A model generated the notes under the pieces. That model saw nothing but the letters and a program-made list of their open reading frames with translations. It was not told the DNA's origin and did no database searches. Shown in pieces: positions 16,114 through 25,008 of a stretch of DNA of 64,000 nucleotides. The stretch lies in the NCBI GenBank assembly GCA_038827615.1, contig JAWBNK010000001.1, forward strand, positions 744,290 to 808,289, in the 5' to 3' direction. Source of the DNA: Thermosphaera sp. (GTDB lineage: Archaea > Thermoproteota > Thermoprotei_A > Sulfolobales > Desulfurococcaceae). The position numbers were made by a program, and so were the translations under genes. Position 1 is the first letter of the stretch. Each line of letters begins with the position of its first letter.

Positions 16114-16755
16114 TCATATCTCCCCTGAACTCAGTGACCTGTCTCCGGCGTCCCCGATCCCCGGTATTATGAATAATTCTTTACTGAGGATCGGATCAAT
16201 ACTTAACGTGACGACCTTCACATCTGGAAACTTGCGCCATAAATTCTCCAACCCGGGGCGTGATGATATTATTGTGGCCACCATGTAATCTTTACACTTA
16301 GCTTCACTCAATTTCTCAAGAACCTTTATCATAGTATTACCCGTCGCTAGCGTCGGGTCGACGGCTACGACGGTGTAGTCTGAAAGGTCGTCAGGAATCC
16401 TATCATAGTATAGCTTAACCATCACTTTGTCCTCGATCTTGAACCTCCTAGCAGCAACAATTCCCAAACCCGCCCATGGCAGCATCTCCCATATTCCGTG
16501 CATTAGGGGAATGGAAGCCCCGAGTACTCCAACTATGTAGAGTTGTCTCCCAGGGAAAACGCCCTCCGCCTTAGCCGTTGAAGTCTCAACGAAGCCGGTT
16601 CTCCATTTGAGTAGCCTTGAAACTTCATACCCTATTATGTAGCCAATTTTTCTAACATATTCCCTGAAAAGATTCGGGGGAGTTTCTTTCCTCCTTAGAA
16701 ACGTTAGATAGTGTTTTGCAAGAGGGTTGTCGACTAGTATTAGATTGGAGTTCAA
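16114..16755 (-). CDS. upp: Uracil phosphoribosyltransferase
   Basis: Salvages uracil with PRPP to UMP. Seen: the PRPP-binding loop as VAVDPTLATGNTM, and the C-terminal uracil-binding IPGIGDAGDRSL. 213 residues, normal length. Convergent with the hypAB unit, only 10 bases between stops. Upstream on its own strand is an inverted repeat (see regulatory entry). It may act with the PreA-like and amidohydrolase genes further along in pyrimidine balance, but that is only context. Confidence 0.93.
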   Translation of the reverse strand: MNSNLILVDNPLAKHYLTFLRRKETPPNLFREYVRKIGYIIGYEVSRLLKWRTGFVETSTAKAEGVFPGRQLYIVGVLGASIPLMHGIWEMLPWAGLGIVAARRFKIEDKVMVKLYYDRIPDDLSDYTVVAVDPTLATGNTMIKVLEKLSEAKCKDYMVATIISSRPGLENLWRKFPDVKVVTLSIDPILSKELFIIPGIGDAGDRSLSSGEI

Positions 16756-16774
16756 CCCCTGTCCCTCTACTTAG

Positions 16775-16793
16775 AATAACCATAATCGTTATT
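16775..16793. promoter_or_regulatory. Inverted repeat upstream of upp
   Basis: AATAAC and GTTATT form a 6-base inverted repeat separated by 7 bases, 20-40 bases before the upp start, over the AT-rich promoter region. It could be an operator, but short AT-rich palindromes are common here. Confidence 0.25.
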
Positions 16794-16849
16794 AATGATT
16801 ACTTAATTAGAGTTGAGAAGTGACGATTTAACATACGTGATGGCCCGAT

Positions 16850-18997
16850 TTAGTCAACTACTTCGTAACCTCTCTTCCTCAACCACTCCTTAATGGAGCG
16901 GACCACTCTCTCTCCGAACCTGGGGAGAGACTCTAGCTTATTCGAGGGTGTTTCGGCCAGGTCCTTTATGCTTCTCACGCCGTTTTCGATCAGTATTCTT
17001 GCCCTTACTCTCCCAATGGTTTCCACGAGAGTTAACTCCAGGGCATCTTCTTTAACGCCGTTCTCCAGTCTCCGGGACAGCCTCTCAAGGTATTTATGCA
17101 TCCCCCTATCTCCCAGGACAGCCTCTACCTTCGCGATTGAGGACGTTATCCAGGCCGCAGTCTCTTTGAGGTTGAACAAATCACCAGGGCCGATCATATA
17201 CTTTTTAACTATCACATCCTCCATAGCTTCATTTATCCAATCAACCAGTATCATGGCATGTACATAGCCCACCAACCAGTCATCATAGTCAGCATCCACC
17301 CTGCCCGGGGAGATTGTCATCCCCCGCTTACTCGCCTGTAAGGCTGCTTCCTCGAACTCCTCGACAAGCTTGGCTGGAATATAGGGGGCACTCCTCGTAA
17401 AGTCGGGAGTTAAAGCAATGGTGTGAAGAACGTATAAGTCTGATGGCGTGGATGGTTTTGCTCTCCTCCACATATCGACTGAGGCGGGATCTAAGTACGT
17501 ATACGATGTTATTCTTCCAAGCATACTTGGCTTTATGACCTCTCCATCTTGAATGATCATCTCGGTATCAAGTAAGTAGCGGATGGTCTCTCCGGCAAGA
17601 GGTTCTAGTAGGTCTCCCGACCCCGCATAATAGCTGGAGAAAGTAGATGATAAGATCTCATATACATCCCTGAACGATTTTGCCTCTCCCGATGACAAGA
17701 GGGATAAGGTATGTATTCTCAAGTTCCTATGGCTTGCCAGCTTTCCGAGTACGTTCTCGGGTTGCCCTCTGAGAAAGTTCATCGCCTCCTTATCGGTAGT
17801 TGCATCTATGATGATGCTTTCCCCCAGCTTGTCGTACTTGGGTCTCCCAGCCCTGCCAGCCATTTGCTTGTACTCGCTAATAGTTATATTCACCATCCTC
17901 CCCCTGCTTGCATCATATCTCTTGATGGACACAACGACTCTTCTTGCGGGAAGATTGACCCCTGCAGCCAAGGTAGGAGTGGCAAATATTACTTTCAAAG
18001 CCCTCCTCCTAAAAGCTTCTTCGACCACACGTCTCCCAGTATTAGACAATCCTGCGTGGTGAAAAGCCACTCCCCTCCTTATAAGGCTTGACAAGGATTC
18101 TCTTTCGGCTGTAATGGGGTCATCTGAGAGTTCGGAAAGGTATTCCCCCACCTCGCTCTCCGGGATGACTGGAAGCTTCATGCTTATTTTCTCAGCGTAC
18201 TCCTCAACCTTTCTCCTATTGTGAATGAAAACCAACGTCTGATAGTCCATTGATAGATTGTGTAGAACAACGTCTAGTATCTTATCACCCGTGCTAGGTA
18301 TGATATCTTCCTCAACACCATTCTCGAAAACTATCTTACCACGATTCCTGGAATAGTACCCCTCGACAAGCCTCACTGGTCTCCAAGGAGTATTTACCAG
18401 CTCTCCTTTAATCCATTCTGCGAGCTGATTGGGATTGCCTATCGTTGCACTTAATCCCAGAATTTGCAGTCCCTGTCTCAGCGCTCTAGCAATGATCATT
18501 TCAATAATAGGTCCTCGCTCAGGGTCTCCGATAGTATGCATTTCATCCACAACAATAGTCTTTACTCTTTCCAACCACGATGGTTTTAATCTAAGGAGGC
18601 TGTCGAATCGCTCGTAAGTCGCGACAATCAGGTCATAATCTCCAAGTTCCTCGGCGGGATTGTCAAAATCACCTGTTGTGATACCCGCTTTCAGCCCTAT
18701 TTGTGAAAGTCTCTCGAACTCTCCATACTTCTCGCTGGCAAGAGCCCTCAGGGGAGTCAAGTATACTCCCAACCCCCCGTTTAGAAAAGTCTTGACGAGA
18801 CACATTTCAGCAATTAATGTCTTCCCACTGGCCGTTGGTGATGAGACAAGAATGTTTCTACCATCGAGCACTCCCTTCTCCACAGCTTTCGACTGCACAG
18901 GATTCAACTTAGTTATACCTTCTTTCAAGAGAAGCTTAACATAGGCCTCTGATAGACCCTTGTCAATCAATTTTTCAACCAACATTTTACTCATCAT
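16850..18997 (-). CDS. hel308: Hel308-family ATP-dependent DNA helicase
   Basis: Superfamily 2, 3'-5' helicase that unwinds lagging strands at stalled forks. Seen: Q-motif region NPVQSKAVEKG, Walker A SSPTASGKT (residues 52-60), DExH box as DEMHTI, SATIGN, FHHAGL, and QMAGRAGRP (motif VI), then a winged-helix and ratchet region and a C-terminal HhH domain (GRVRARILIENGVRSIKDLA; LESLPRFGERVVRSI). 715 residues, as expected. Start taken at the first of two adjacent ATGs. It stands alone, divergent from moeA. Confidence 0.94.
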   Translation of the reverse strand: MMSKMLVEKLIDKGLSEAYVKLLLKEGITKLNPVQSKAVEKGVLDGRNILVSSPTASGKTLIAEMCLVKTFLNGGLGVYLTPLRALASEKYGEFERLSQIGLKAGITTGDFDNPAEELGDYDLIVATYERFDSLLRLKPSWLERVKTIVVDEMHTIGDPERGPIIEMIIARALRQGLQILGLSATIGNPNQLAEWIKGELVNTPWRPVRLVEGYYSRNRGKIVFENGVEEDIIPSTGDKILDVVLHNLSMDYQTLVFIHNRRKVEEYAEKISMKLPVIPESEVGEYLSELSDDPITAERESLSSLIRRGVAFHHAGLSNTGRRVVEEAFRRRALKVIFATPTLAAGVNLPARRVVVSIKRYDASRGRMVNITISEYKQMAGRAGRPKYDKLGESIIIDATTDKEAMNFLRGQPENVLGKLASHRNLRIHTLSLLSSGEAKSFRDVYEILSSTFSSYYAGSGDLLEPLAGETIRYLLDTEMIIQDGEVIKPSMLGRITSYTYLDPASVDMWRRAKPSTPSDLYVLHTIALTPDFTRSAPYIPAKLVEEFEEAALQASKRGMTISPGRVDADYDDWLVGYVHAMILVDWINEAMEDVIVKKYMIGPGDLFNLKETAAWITSSIAKVEAVLGDRGMHKYLERLSRRLENGVKEDALELTLVETIGRVRARILIENGVRSIKDLAETPSNKLESLPRFGERVVRSIKEWLRKRGYEVVD

Positions 18998-19055
18998 AAA
19001 ATACTATTTTACCCACAACTCCATAAATGATGCATGGTTTTAAAAGGGATTGAGT

Positions 19056-21035
19056 ATGTCTCGCAAGATCTTTCACACGCTCGCAGACCCGGATACTGCT
19101 ATTAACTTAGTTGTTGAAAAACTAAATCCTAAACCCAATGGAGTTGAAAGAGTGAATTTATCAGACGCGTTGTATAGAGTTTTGGCAAATGATGTTTACG
19201 CCCCTTTGGATTATCCTCCTTTTGACCGTAGTGAAGTCGACGGTTATGCTGTGAGAAGCGTAGATGTTGAGTGGAGTGATGAGCTTTCCCCTTCGTTGTT
19301 AAAGATAAAGGGGTTTGTAAAACCCGGTACTCAACCCGTTGTTGAAGCCGGGGAAAAAGACGCTGTTGAAGTCGCCACAGGAGCCATGATACCCCCGGGT
19401 TATGATGCCGTGATCATGGAGGAATATGTTGAAAAGATGGGCGATTTTATAAAAGTGTTTCGAGCAGTTACGCCGGGGGAAAACGTTTCAACTATTGGTA
19501 GCGATATATCCTCAGGTGATCTTCTATTAGTCAAGGGGACTCTTTTAAAGCATCAACAGCTCTCCGTACTAGCGGGTGTTGGAATCAACGAGGTGGACGT
19601 CTACGTTCAGCCCAGAGCGGTGGTTTTTTCAACCGGCGAGGAGATCGTAGAGCCCGGCCAGCCCTTGCCCACTGGAAAAGTTTACGATGTGAACGGAATT
19701 CTAATAACTTCATTTCTAAGAGAGCATGGCGTTAATGCCGTATATGGTGGCCTCTTACCCGATGATTACAACGTCGTCAAAGAGAGGATCCAAGATTCTT
19801 TAACAAAGTTCGACATGGTTTTCACGAGCGGCGGAACAAGCGCTGGGCTTTCCGATGTTACATACAAGGTTTTCTCAGACTTAGGGGAACTGATAGTTCA
19901 CGGTTTAAAGACAAAGCCTGGCAAGCCGACAGTGATAGCTTCTAGTAAAGGAAAGCTTCTAGTCGGACTCCCCGGTTTTCCTTTGTCATGCTATATGATT
20001 CTAGTGAGGGTTGTGAAGAAAATACTTCAATTCTACACGGGGGCAGTATATGAAGACTATATTGTTGAGTCTAAACTCCCCGTTCAAATCAGAAAGAACG
20101 TGGGGAAAGTTTGGCTGATACCCGCAATGCTGGTCGAATCTGGCGAGACATACTCAGCATACCCCGTTTCAATGAGCAGTGGAGCAATATCGCCGTTAAT
20201 TCTCAGCGATGGTTTCATCGAACTCGGCGACAACGTTGATGTTGCCTTGGAGGGGGAACCAGTCAAGGTTTACTTATTCAGGGATCTGCCCCCTAGAAAC
20301 CTTTTAAACATAATCGGAAGCAATGACCCCCTTCTTGTCGAGCTTCTAAGGTTCGAAGGACTAATTACTTCGTCCAGAGCGTTGAACCTTGGAAGCCTGG
20401 GAGGCTGGAAGGCAGTAGCAAGGGGGGAGGCTGATATCGCCCCTACTCATTTACTTGATGAGAAGACAAGATGCTATAACACACCCTTCCTGGATAAATT
20501 TGGACTTAAAGAGAGGGCGGTTTTGATCAAAGGGTATGAAAGGTTGATCGGAATTGTAGTTGAAACCGGTAATCCGAAAAAGATTCGCGGGCTTCAAGAT
20601 TTCCTGAGAGGCGATGTAAGAATCGTCAATAGGTCGAAGGGCTCGGGGATAAGAGTTTTCCTTGACATGTCATTGAGGCAAATAGCTGTTGAAAAAGGGT
20701 TGGACCCCTTACGACTAGAGAGATTTGTGAAGGGATACACTTACGAGGTGAAAACCCACACTGCCGTCGCAACAGCTATAAGGCAGGGAAGAGCCGACGC
20801 TGGCTTAGCAGTCGGCTATGTAGCGGAGATAATGGGATTAGACTTCATACCTCTCACGTGGGAGGAATACGATTTCCTAATACTCAAAGAGAATTTGAAG
20901 AAGAGGTCTGTAATGAAATTTATAGATGGTCTCAAACATTTGCCCTCAAAACTGGAGTCGTTTGGGAACATCTTTGCTAAATACTACAGGGCTAGCGGAG
21001 AGACTGGTTCTGAAAAAACTGTTTGCCTCACTTGA
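19056..21035 (+). CDS. moeA: MoeA molybdenum cofactor synthesis protein fused to a PBP-like domain
   Basis: Residues 1 to about 410 form the MoeA molybdenumtransferase, which inserts Mo or W into molybdopterin-AMP. Seen: DRSEVDGYAVR, ATGAMIPPGYDAVIMEEY, FTSGGTSAGLSDV and KPGKPTV, all MoeA hallmarks. Residues about 415-659 form a second domain, starting NIIGSNDPLLVELL, of the periplasmic-binding-protein type (GGWKAVARGEADIAPTHL; VNRSKGSGIRVFLD), known as an archaeal MoeA fusion and likely a sensor or carrier for molybdate, tungstate or a cofactor precursor. ATG 19056 has AAGGGATTG upstream; a TTG 6 bases earlier is the alternative. Its 3' end overlaps the convergent DUF72 gene by 8 bases. In this organism tungsten may be the true metal. 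Confidence 0.9.
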   Translation: MSRKIFHTLADPDTAINLVVEKLNPKPNGVERVNLSDALYRVLANDVYAPLDYPPFDRSEVDGYAVRSVDVEWSDELSPSLLKIKGFVKPGTQPVVEAGEKDAVEVATGAMIPPGYDAVIMEEYVEKMGDFIKVFRAVTPGENVSTIGSDISSGDLLLVKGTLLKHQQLSVLAGVGINEVDVYVQPRAVVFSTGEEIVEPGQPLPTGKVYDVNGILITSFLREHGVNAVYGGLLPDDYNVVKERIQDSLTKFDMVFTSGGTSAGLSDVTYKVFSDLGELIVHGLKTKPGKPTVIASSKGKLLVGLPGFPLSCYMILVRVVKKILQFYTGAVYEDYIVESKLPVQIRKNVGKVWLIPAMLVESGETYSAYPVSMSSGAISPLILSDGFIELGDNVDVALEGEPVKVYLFRDLPPRNLLNIIGSNDPLLVELLRFEGLITSSRALNLGSLGGWKAVARGEADIAPTHLLDEKTRCYNTPFLDKFGLKERAVLIKGYERLIGIVVETGNPKKIRGLQDFLRGDVRIVNRSKGSGIRVFLDMSLRQIAVEKGLDPLRLERFVKGYTYEVKTHTAVATAIRQGRADAGLAVGYVAEIMGLDFIPLTWEEYDFLILKENLKKRSVMKFIDGLKHLPSKLESFGNIFAKYYRASGETGSEKTVCLT

Positions 21036-21747
21036 AATCTGTGTCCAAGGGACCATGGTTTTCCAGCATGATTTTCATCAATCTAGCATTCTCGAGCATC
21101 CAGTGATTATTATTGAAAAAGACATAAATGGCCTCGGGTTCTAATCTCTCCAACTCAGCTCGTATCTCCTCAAGCTCCTCTCGAGAATAATCGTGCCCAT
21201 ACCATACATGACTACCGTGGAGGCGAAGATAAACGATTTTGTTAGACGACACAATCCACCTCGCTATTGGTGAATCTATGGAGACTAGGGTAATTCCGAA
21301 CTCCTCGGCCCATTTAACAATATCATCTTTGAAGCATGAAGGGTGACGAAACTCGATTGCGAACCTTTTTCCCAGGTCTGTGTACAGGTAAAACCTTTCA
21401 ATATTTTTCAGGCTCTCCTCCCTACAGGAGTAGTTTGGAGGGAGTTGAAACAGGTAGAAATCTATCAAGTCTTCTAAGGGATTGAACAAGTTTTTAAACT
21501 TGTCCCAGATACCATACGCTCTTTCCCCGAATTTTCTCAAATGTGTAATACTCCTGTGTACTTTAATAGCCCATCTAAGACTCTTTGACTTTCTCTTCCA
21601 AGATTTGACCTGGTTTTGAAATGGAAAACGGTAGAAACTAGCATTTAACTCGACAGCGTTCAACCCGCTATTCTCCACATACCAGTCCAGCGTTCCATCC
21701 TCGTTCCAATCATAAAGCCATCCACTGGTTCCCACGAAAACCTTCAT
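21028..21747 (-). CDS. DUF72 family protein (YecE-like TIM barrel)
   Basis: 239-residue DUF72 protein. Seen: VGTSGWLYDWN at the N-terminus, LNAVELNASFYRFP, FAIEFRHPSCF, and IVYLRLHGSHVWYGHDYS, the set of conserved blocks in this TIM-barrel family. Function is not established; members are often near DNA-repair or iron-sulfur genes. Convergent with moeA. Confidence 0.88.
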   Translation of the reverse strand: MKVFVGTSGWLYDWNEDGTLDWYVENSGLNAVELNASFYRFPFQNQVKSWKRKSKSLRWAIKVHRSITHLRKFGERAYGIWDKFKNLFNPLEDLIDFYLFQLPPNYSCREESLKNIERFYLYTDLGKRFAIEFRHPSCFKDDIVKWAEEFGITLVSIDSPIARWIVSSNKIVYLRLHGSHVWYGHDYSREELEEIRAELERLEPEAIYVFFNNNHWMLENARLMKIMLENHGPLDTDFK

Positions 21748-21807
21748 TAAAACTCCTCATATAATATTATCGTAGTTCTAATAATTAGTTATGCGAGTTG
21801 ACCGGAT

Positions 21808-22353
21808 ATGGGCATCACGCTTTGCATAGGCTCGTCAAATCCTGTGAAGATCCGAGGAGTCAGAGAGGCTTTTGAAAAATTCTTCCCAATCGACATGGTT
21901 CGTTATAAAAGAGTGACTACTTCGGTGCGCATCCAACCAATGAACCTTGATGAGATAGTGAGAGGAGCTAGGGAGAGAGCACTGGGCGTGATGGATCCAA
22001 GTTGTGATTATGGAGTGGGGGTGGAGGCAGGTTTCTACATATACGAGGGTGAACCATTTGACGTTGAGGCTTCCTACATCATTGACAAGGATGGACATTG
22101 CTCGCTAGGGTTTTCGCCGTCCTTCCCTGTACCTAAAAAAGTGTATGAATGGATCGTTGAAGGAAGATATGTTGAGCTCGAAGAAGCCGTCGAAGCTATT
22201 ACAGGGATAAACAAAATCGGCGAGAGAGAGGGATTTATCGGCTTTTTATCTAGAGGAAAGCTTGAAAGATATGTTTTAAGCTATACGGCAACGATAATGG
22301 CTCTTGTAAAGTTGTTAAATAGGGAGCTGTACGAGTTAGCGAGCAAGAGGTGA
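21808..22353 (+). CDS. Non-canonical purine NTP phosphatase (DUF84, YjjX-like)
   Basis: Hydrolyses inosine and xanthosine triphosphate so that deaminated purines do not enter DNA or RNA. Seen: SSNPVKIRGVREAF at the N-terminus, GARERALGVMDPSCDYGVGVEAGFY and the C-terminal YVLSYTATIMALVKL, typical of the DUF84 family. 181 residues. The downstream P-loop gene begins within or just after its stop, so the two are co-transcribed. Confidence 0.85.
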   Translation: MGITLCIGSSNPVKIRGVREAFEKFFPIDMVRYKRVTTSVRIQPMNLDEIVRGARERALGVMDPSCDYGVGVEAGFYIYEGEPFDVEASYIIDKDGHCSLGFSPSFPVPKKVYEWIVEGRYVELEEAVEAITGINKIGEREGFIGFLSRGKLERYVLSYTATIMALVKLLNRELYELASKR

Positions 22354-22358
22354 ACTAC

Positions 22359-23225
22359 ATGACGAGTAAAATCATTCTCATTAACGGATTACTTCCCTAT
22401 GAATCAGGTAAGACCTGGTTTACAATAAGCCTTTATAAAACTCTCATGAAAAGCAAGGTAAAGTCAATCATGTACAAGCCTGTTGCCGCTCACAATTTAT
22501 GGTACAGCGTCAAACCCCTAGCCCACTCTATTAAGCTTAGACTTCTTCTCGGAAACGATGCCTACGCTTACTATAAGGAGACCAGAGTATCGCCAACTAT
22601 TCTCAACCCTATTGCAATGGCGTCAGCACCGCTAGATCCAGAGAAATACGGTCACAATATCGAAAAATACATGGAGGATTCGACGATGTTTCTCCCCCAG
22701 TTGGTAATGGCTAGATTTAGCAATCCAGCAAAGGATCGAACGATCCACTATATCGTGAGGGAGAATGTTGAGAAAACCATCTCCGCAGCCAGGAAAGTAA
22801 TAGATTTACTAGAGAAGACTCTAGCCCCTATTGAAACAAGTCTAGGAGAAATGAGCCGATTCCTTACAAGTCGTGAAATAGATGATTTACTTCAATCAAC
22901 CCTAACTATACTCCAGGGGGAATACGACGTGGTTTTGCTGGAGAGCTTCAACGATGCAATAGTCCCAAGCATGGGATTAATAAATAGCGTAGACCTAATG
23001 ATAACGATTGCCCCTGGGAAGGCCTTCCTATATGACAAGGAGTCTTCAAAGAGAATTATCAAATACGTTCAAGAAGAAATAAAAGATCCTGGATCGCTCA
23101 TAGTCTCAAATGTTTTCGCAAAGTTTAGGCCAAGCCATTCATTCAATATTCCGCTTCTAACCAAACCAGCGCCCCGCGAAGAATTTAAAACCATATCCCA
23201 GTTTTTAACCAAATGGATTCAGTAG
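22359..23225 (+). CDS. Orphan P-loop ATPase, dethiobiotin synthetase-like
   Basis: Not a family I can name. The N-terminus has a strand followed by a P-loop GLLPYESGKTWFTISLYK and then SIMYKPVAAHN, the layout of BioD-type and CobB-type SIMIBI ATPases. A later strand DVVLLESFNDA resembles their Walker B region. The middle (about residues 60-170) is helical and unlike biotin enzymes. The final 289-residue protein starts at ATG 22359 with GAGGTG upstream; a GTG 9 bases earlier overlaps the previous stop. No biotin genes are nearby. Coupling to the house-cleaning NTPase hints at nucleotide metabolism, but this is weak. Confidence 0.6.
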   Translation: MTSKIILINGLLPYESGKTWFTISLYKTLMKSKVKSIMYKPVAAHNLWYSVKPLAHSIKLRLLLGNDAYAYYKETRVSPTILNPIAMASAPLDPEKYGHNIEKYMEDSTMFLPQLVMARFSNPAKDRTIHYIVRENVEKTISAARKVIDLLEKTLAPIETSLGEMSRFLTSREIDDLLQSTLTILQGEYDVVLLESFNDAIVPSMGLINSVDLMITIAPGKAFLYDKESSKRIIKYVQEEIKDPGSLIVSNVFAKFRPSHSFNIPLLTKPAPREEFKTISQFLTKWIQ

Positions 23226-23277
23226 CTAATTAACGGATTCACGCTCTGAATCGATTTTATTAGCATAATTTACCTAA

Positions 23278-23328
23278 GTGAAGTTTTTTAACTAATTTGT
23301 AATTAAATTATATTAACAAGGTGTTATA
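23278..23328 (+). promoter_or_regulatory. Promoter and RBS of the ferredoxin gene
   Basis: TATA-like TTTTTTAA (23284-23291) with GTGAAG before it, about 27 bases ahead of a start near 23316, and AAGGTG (23318-23323) 5 bases before the ATG. The whole leader is strongly AT-rich, as for highly expressed small genes. Confidence 0.45.
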
Positions 23329-23574
23329 ATGGCTAAATATAGAATCATCGTAGACCGTGTCAACTGCCTAGGATGTGGGGCTGCTCCCGCAGCGTGTTCA
23401 GAGATATTTGAACTGGGCGATGACACAGGTAAGAATCGTGTGGTAGCGAAATACAGCGTTGAGACCACTCGAGACGTGTCTATTGGCGAAATACCAGAGG
23501 AGCTTTACGAGTGTGCTAAAAGCGGGGCCGACGTCTGTCCGGTCGGCGCTATCCGAATTGAGAAAATCGAGTAA
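23329..23574 (+). CDS. Single-cluster ferredoxin with unusual cysteine pattern
   Basis: 81-residue electron carrier of the monocluster archaeal type (Pyrococcus furiosus ferredoxin-like). Cysteines are at 13, 16, 23, 62 and 70. Compared with the P. furiosus protein (ligands Cys11, Asp14, Cys17, Cys56; disulfide Cys21-Cys48), the Asp position is Cys16 but the third ligand position is Ala19, so the N-terminal motif is CxxCxxAxxxC. Either a 3Fe-type cluster or a rearranged ligand set with Cys23 is implied. Such ferredoxins feed hydrogenase and oxidoreductases in these anaerobes. Stand-alone gene with its own promoter and terminator. Confidence 0.85.
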   Translation: MAKYRIIVDRVNCLGCGAAPAACSEIFELGDDTGKNRVVAKYSVETTRDVSIGEIPEELYECAKSGADVCPVGAIRIEKIE

Positions 23575-23595
23575 TCATTGCCAGCAGAACATTCG

Positions 23596-23616
23596 GTTTT
23601 TTAATCGATTTTTTGC
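23596..23616 (+). terminator. T-run terminator after ferredoxin
   Basis: Two T6 tracts (23597-23602 and 23609-23614) shortly after the ferredoxin stop, the usual form of intrinsic archaeal termination. Confidence 0.5.
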
Positions 23617-23686
23617 ATTATTAAATATGTTATCTTGCAGGCAGTTTTATACTTTTTAAAATATCCTTATCTATGTGGGAGACCTG

Positions 23687-25006
23687 ATGCTTATCGCGCA
23701 CTTTGCAGACACCCACTTAGGTAAGAAGCTATACGGTATACAGCAGACTATGATTCAATTCATGAATCACTTCCAACAAGCCGTGGAATTGGCTCTAAAG
23801 GAGCACGTGGACGCTTTCGTTTTCGCTGGAGACTTCTTTGACGAATCACACCCTCCCAATATAGTTCTCAGGAAAGCAATAGATGTTATCGACAAGATGA
23901 CCGAGAAGTCATCGAAAGTCTATATCGTTACAGGAGATCATGATAGGGTCAAAAGATCAGACTTGTCACCCATACATGTGTTAACAAAAGCTCGGGTTCC
24001 ATGGAGTGAAAACTACTTCATTGATAAAACGGTCAAGAATGGTGTTGAATATCATATCGTCGGAATCAACAATTTCAATTTAAGAGCCAACGAGAGATTG
24101 AGAGCTGAGTTGTCTAAGCAACTCCGAGTCCTTAGTCAACGTGCTGGAAGGAACAGCATTATCATCCTTCACCAGAACATTTTAAATCTGTTCCCCATAG
24201 AGAGGTATGGTTTAACATTCGATGATATACCTCAAACACCAAAATACATTGCTATGGGGCACTTGCACAGGAGAATAGTACACAAAAGGACTGGCGAGAA
24301 GGGGGTTCAAGTAATAGCTTATCCTGGAAGCATAGACATTTTCTCAAGGGACGAGCTCGAAGAGGCTAAGACCCAGGGAAAGGGATTCTACATTGTGGAT
24401 ATATCACGTGATGAACCCATAGTGCATAAGATTAATGTTGAGACCACTCCTTTTGAGTATGTTGAGTCAGGTACTCACGAGTCAGAGCTCGTAGCCAATT
24501 TAACGCATGCATTATCCAGCTTGTCAGGACTAGTAAGGGAGGATAATAAAGGAATAATTTACCTGTCCTTAAAGATGAGAACCACCGATAGGGTTAACTT
24601 AAACGCTATAAATGATTTGATAAAAAGATTGGCGTCCAAATACCTGCCTCACCCTGATCTCGTTTTTCCAAAAATAGAGAGACGCTACGTAGGCGATGAG
24701 GGAAAGGAAGCCCTGTCTCGCACAACATTTAAAGAATTGAATGAATTGAACATATTAATCCATATATTTACGAGAGAACTCGGTATAAAAGAAGAAGAGG
24801 CTAAGGTGTTAAGTGAACAAATCCTAAGATTGAAGGATTCTATTGTGAATGAAGACAATGAAGGGCTTTTAAAAGTCATTGACGATATCTCCAAAGCAAC
24901 CTTCTGGAAGAAAATCAACATTCGCGATGACTACATTACACTGGTCAGTGAGGACGCAGTCAACGCAAAAGGTCAGACCCTGGAGTCATGGTTCAAGAGG
25001 GGTTAG
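23687..25006 (+). CDS. mre11: DNA double-strand break repair nuclease Mre11
   Basis: Mn-dependent 3'-5' exonuclease and endonuclease of the Mre11-Rad50 complex that starts end resection. Seen phosphoesterase motifs: FADTHLG (Asp8, His10), AGDFFDE (Asp49), VTGDHDR (Asp84, His85), LHQNIL, and AMGHLHRR. 439 residues. ATG 23687 is preceded by GGGAGA at good spacing; a GTG 12 bases upstream (23675) is less likely. A TATA-like CTTTTTAAA at about 23652-23660 lies upstream. First gene of mre11-rad50-nurA, with herA next. Confidence 0.94.
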   Translation: MLIAHFADTHLGKKLYGIQQTMIQFMNHFQQAVELALKEHVDAFVFAGDFFDESHPPNIVLRKAIDVIDKMTEKSSKVYIVTGDHDRVKRSDLSPIHVLTKARVPWSENYFIDKTVKNGVEYHIVGINNFNLRANERLRAELSKQLRVLSQRAGRNSIIILHQNILNLFPIERYGLTFDDIPQTPKYIAMGHLHRRIVHKRTGEKGVQVIAYPGSIDIFSRDELEEAKTQGKGFYIVDISRDEPIVHKINVETTPFEYVESGTHESELVANLTHALSSLSGLVREDNKGIIYLSLKMRTTDRVNLNAINDLIKRLASKYLPHPDLVFPKIERRYVGDEGKEALSRTTFKELNELNILIHIFTRELGIKEEEAKVLSEQILRLKDSIVNEDNEGLLKVIDDISKATFWKKINIRDDYITLVSEDAVNAKGQTLESWFKRG

Positions 25007-25008
25007 CC

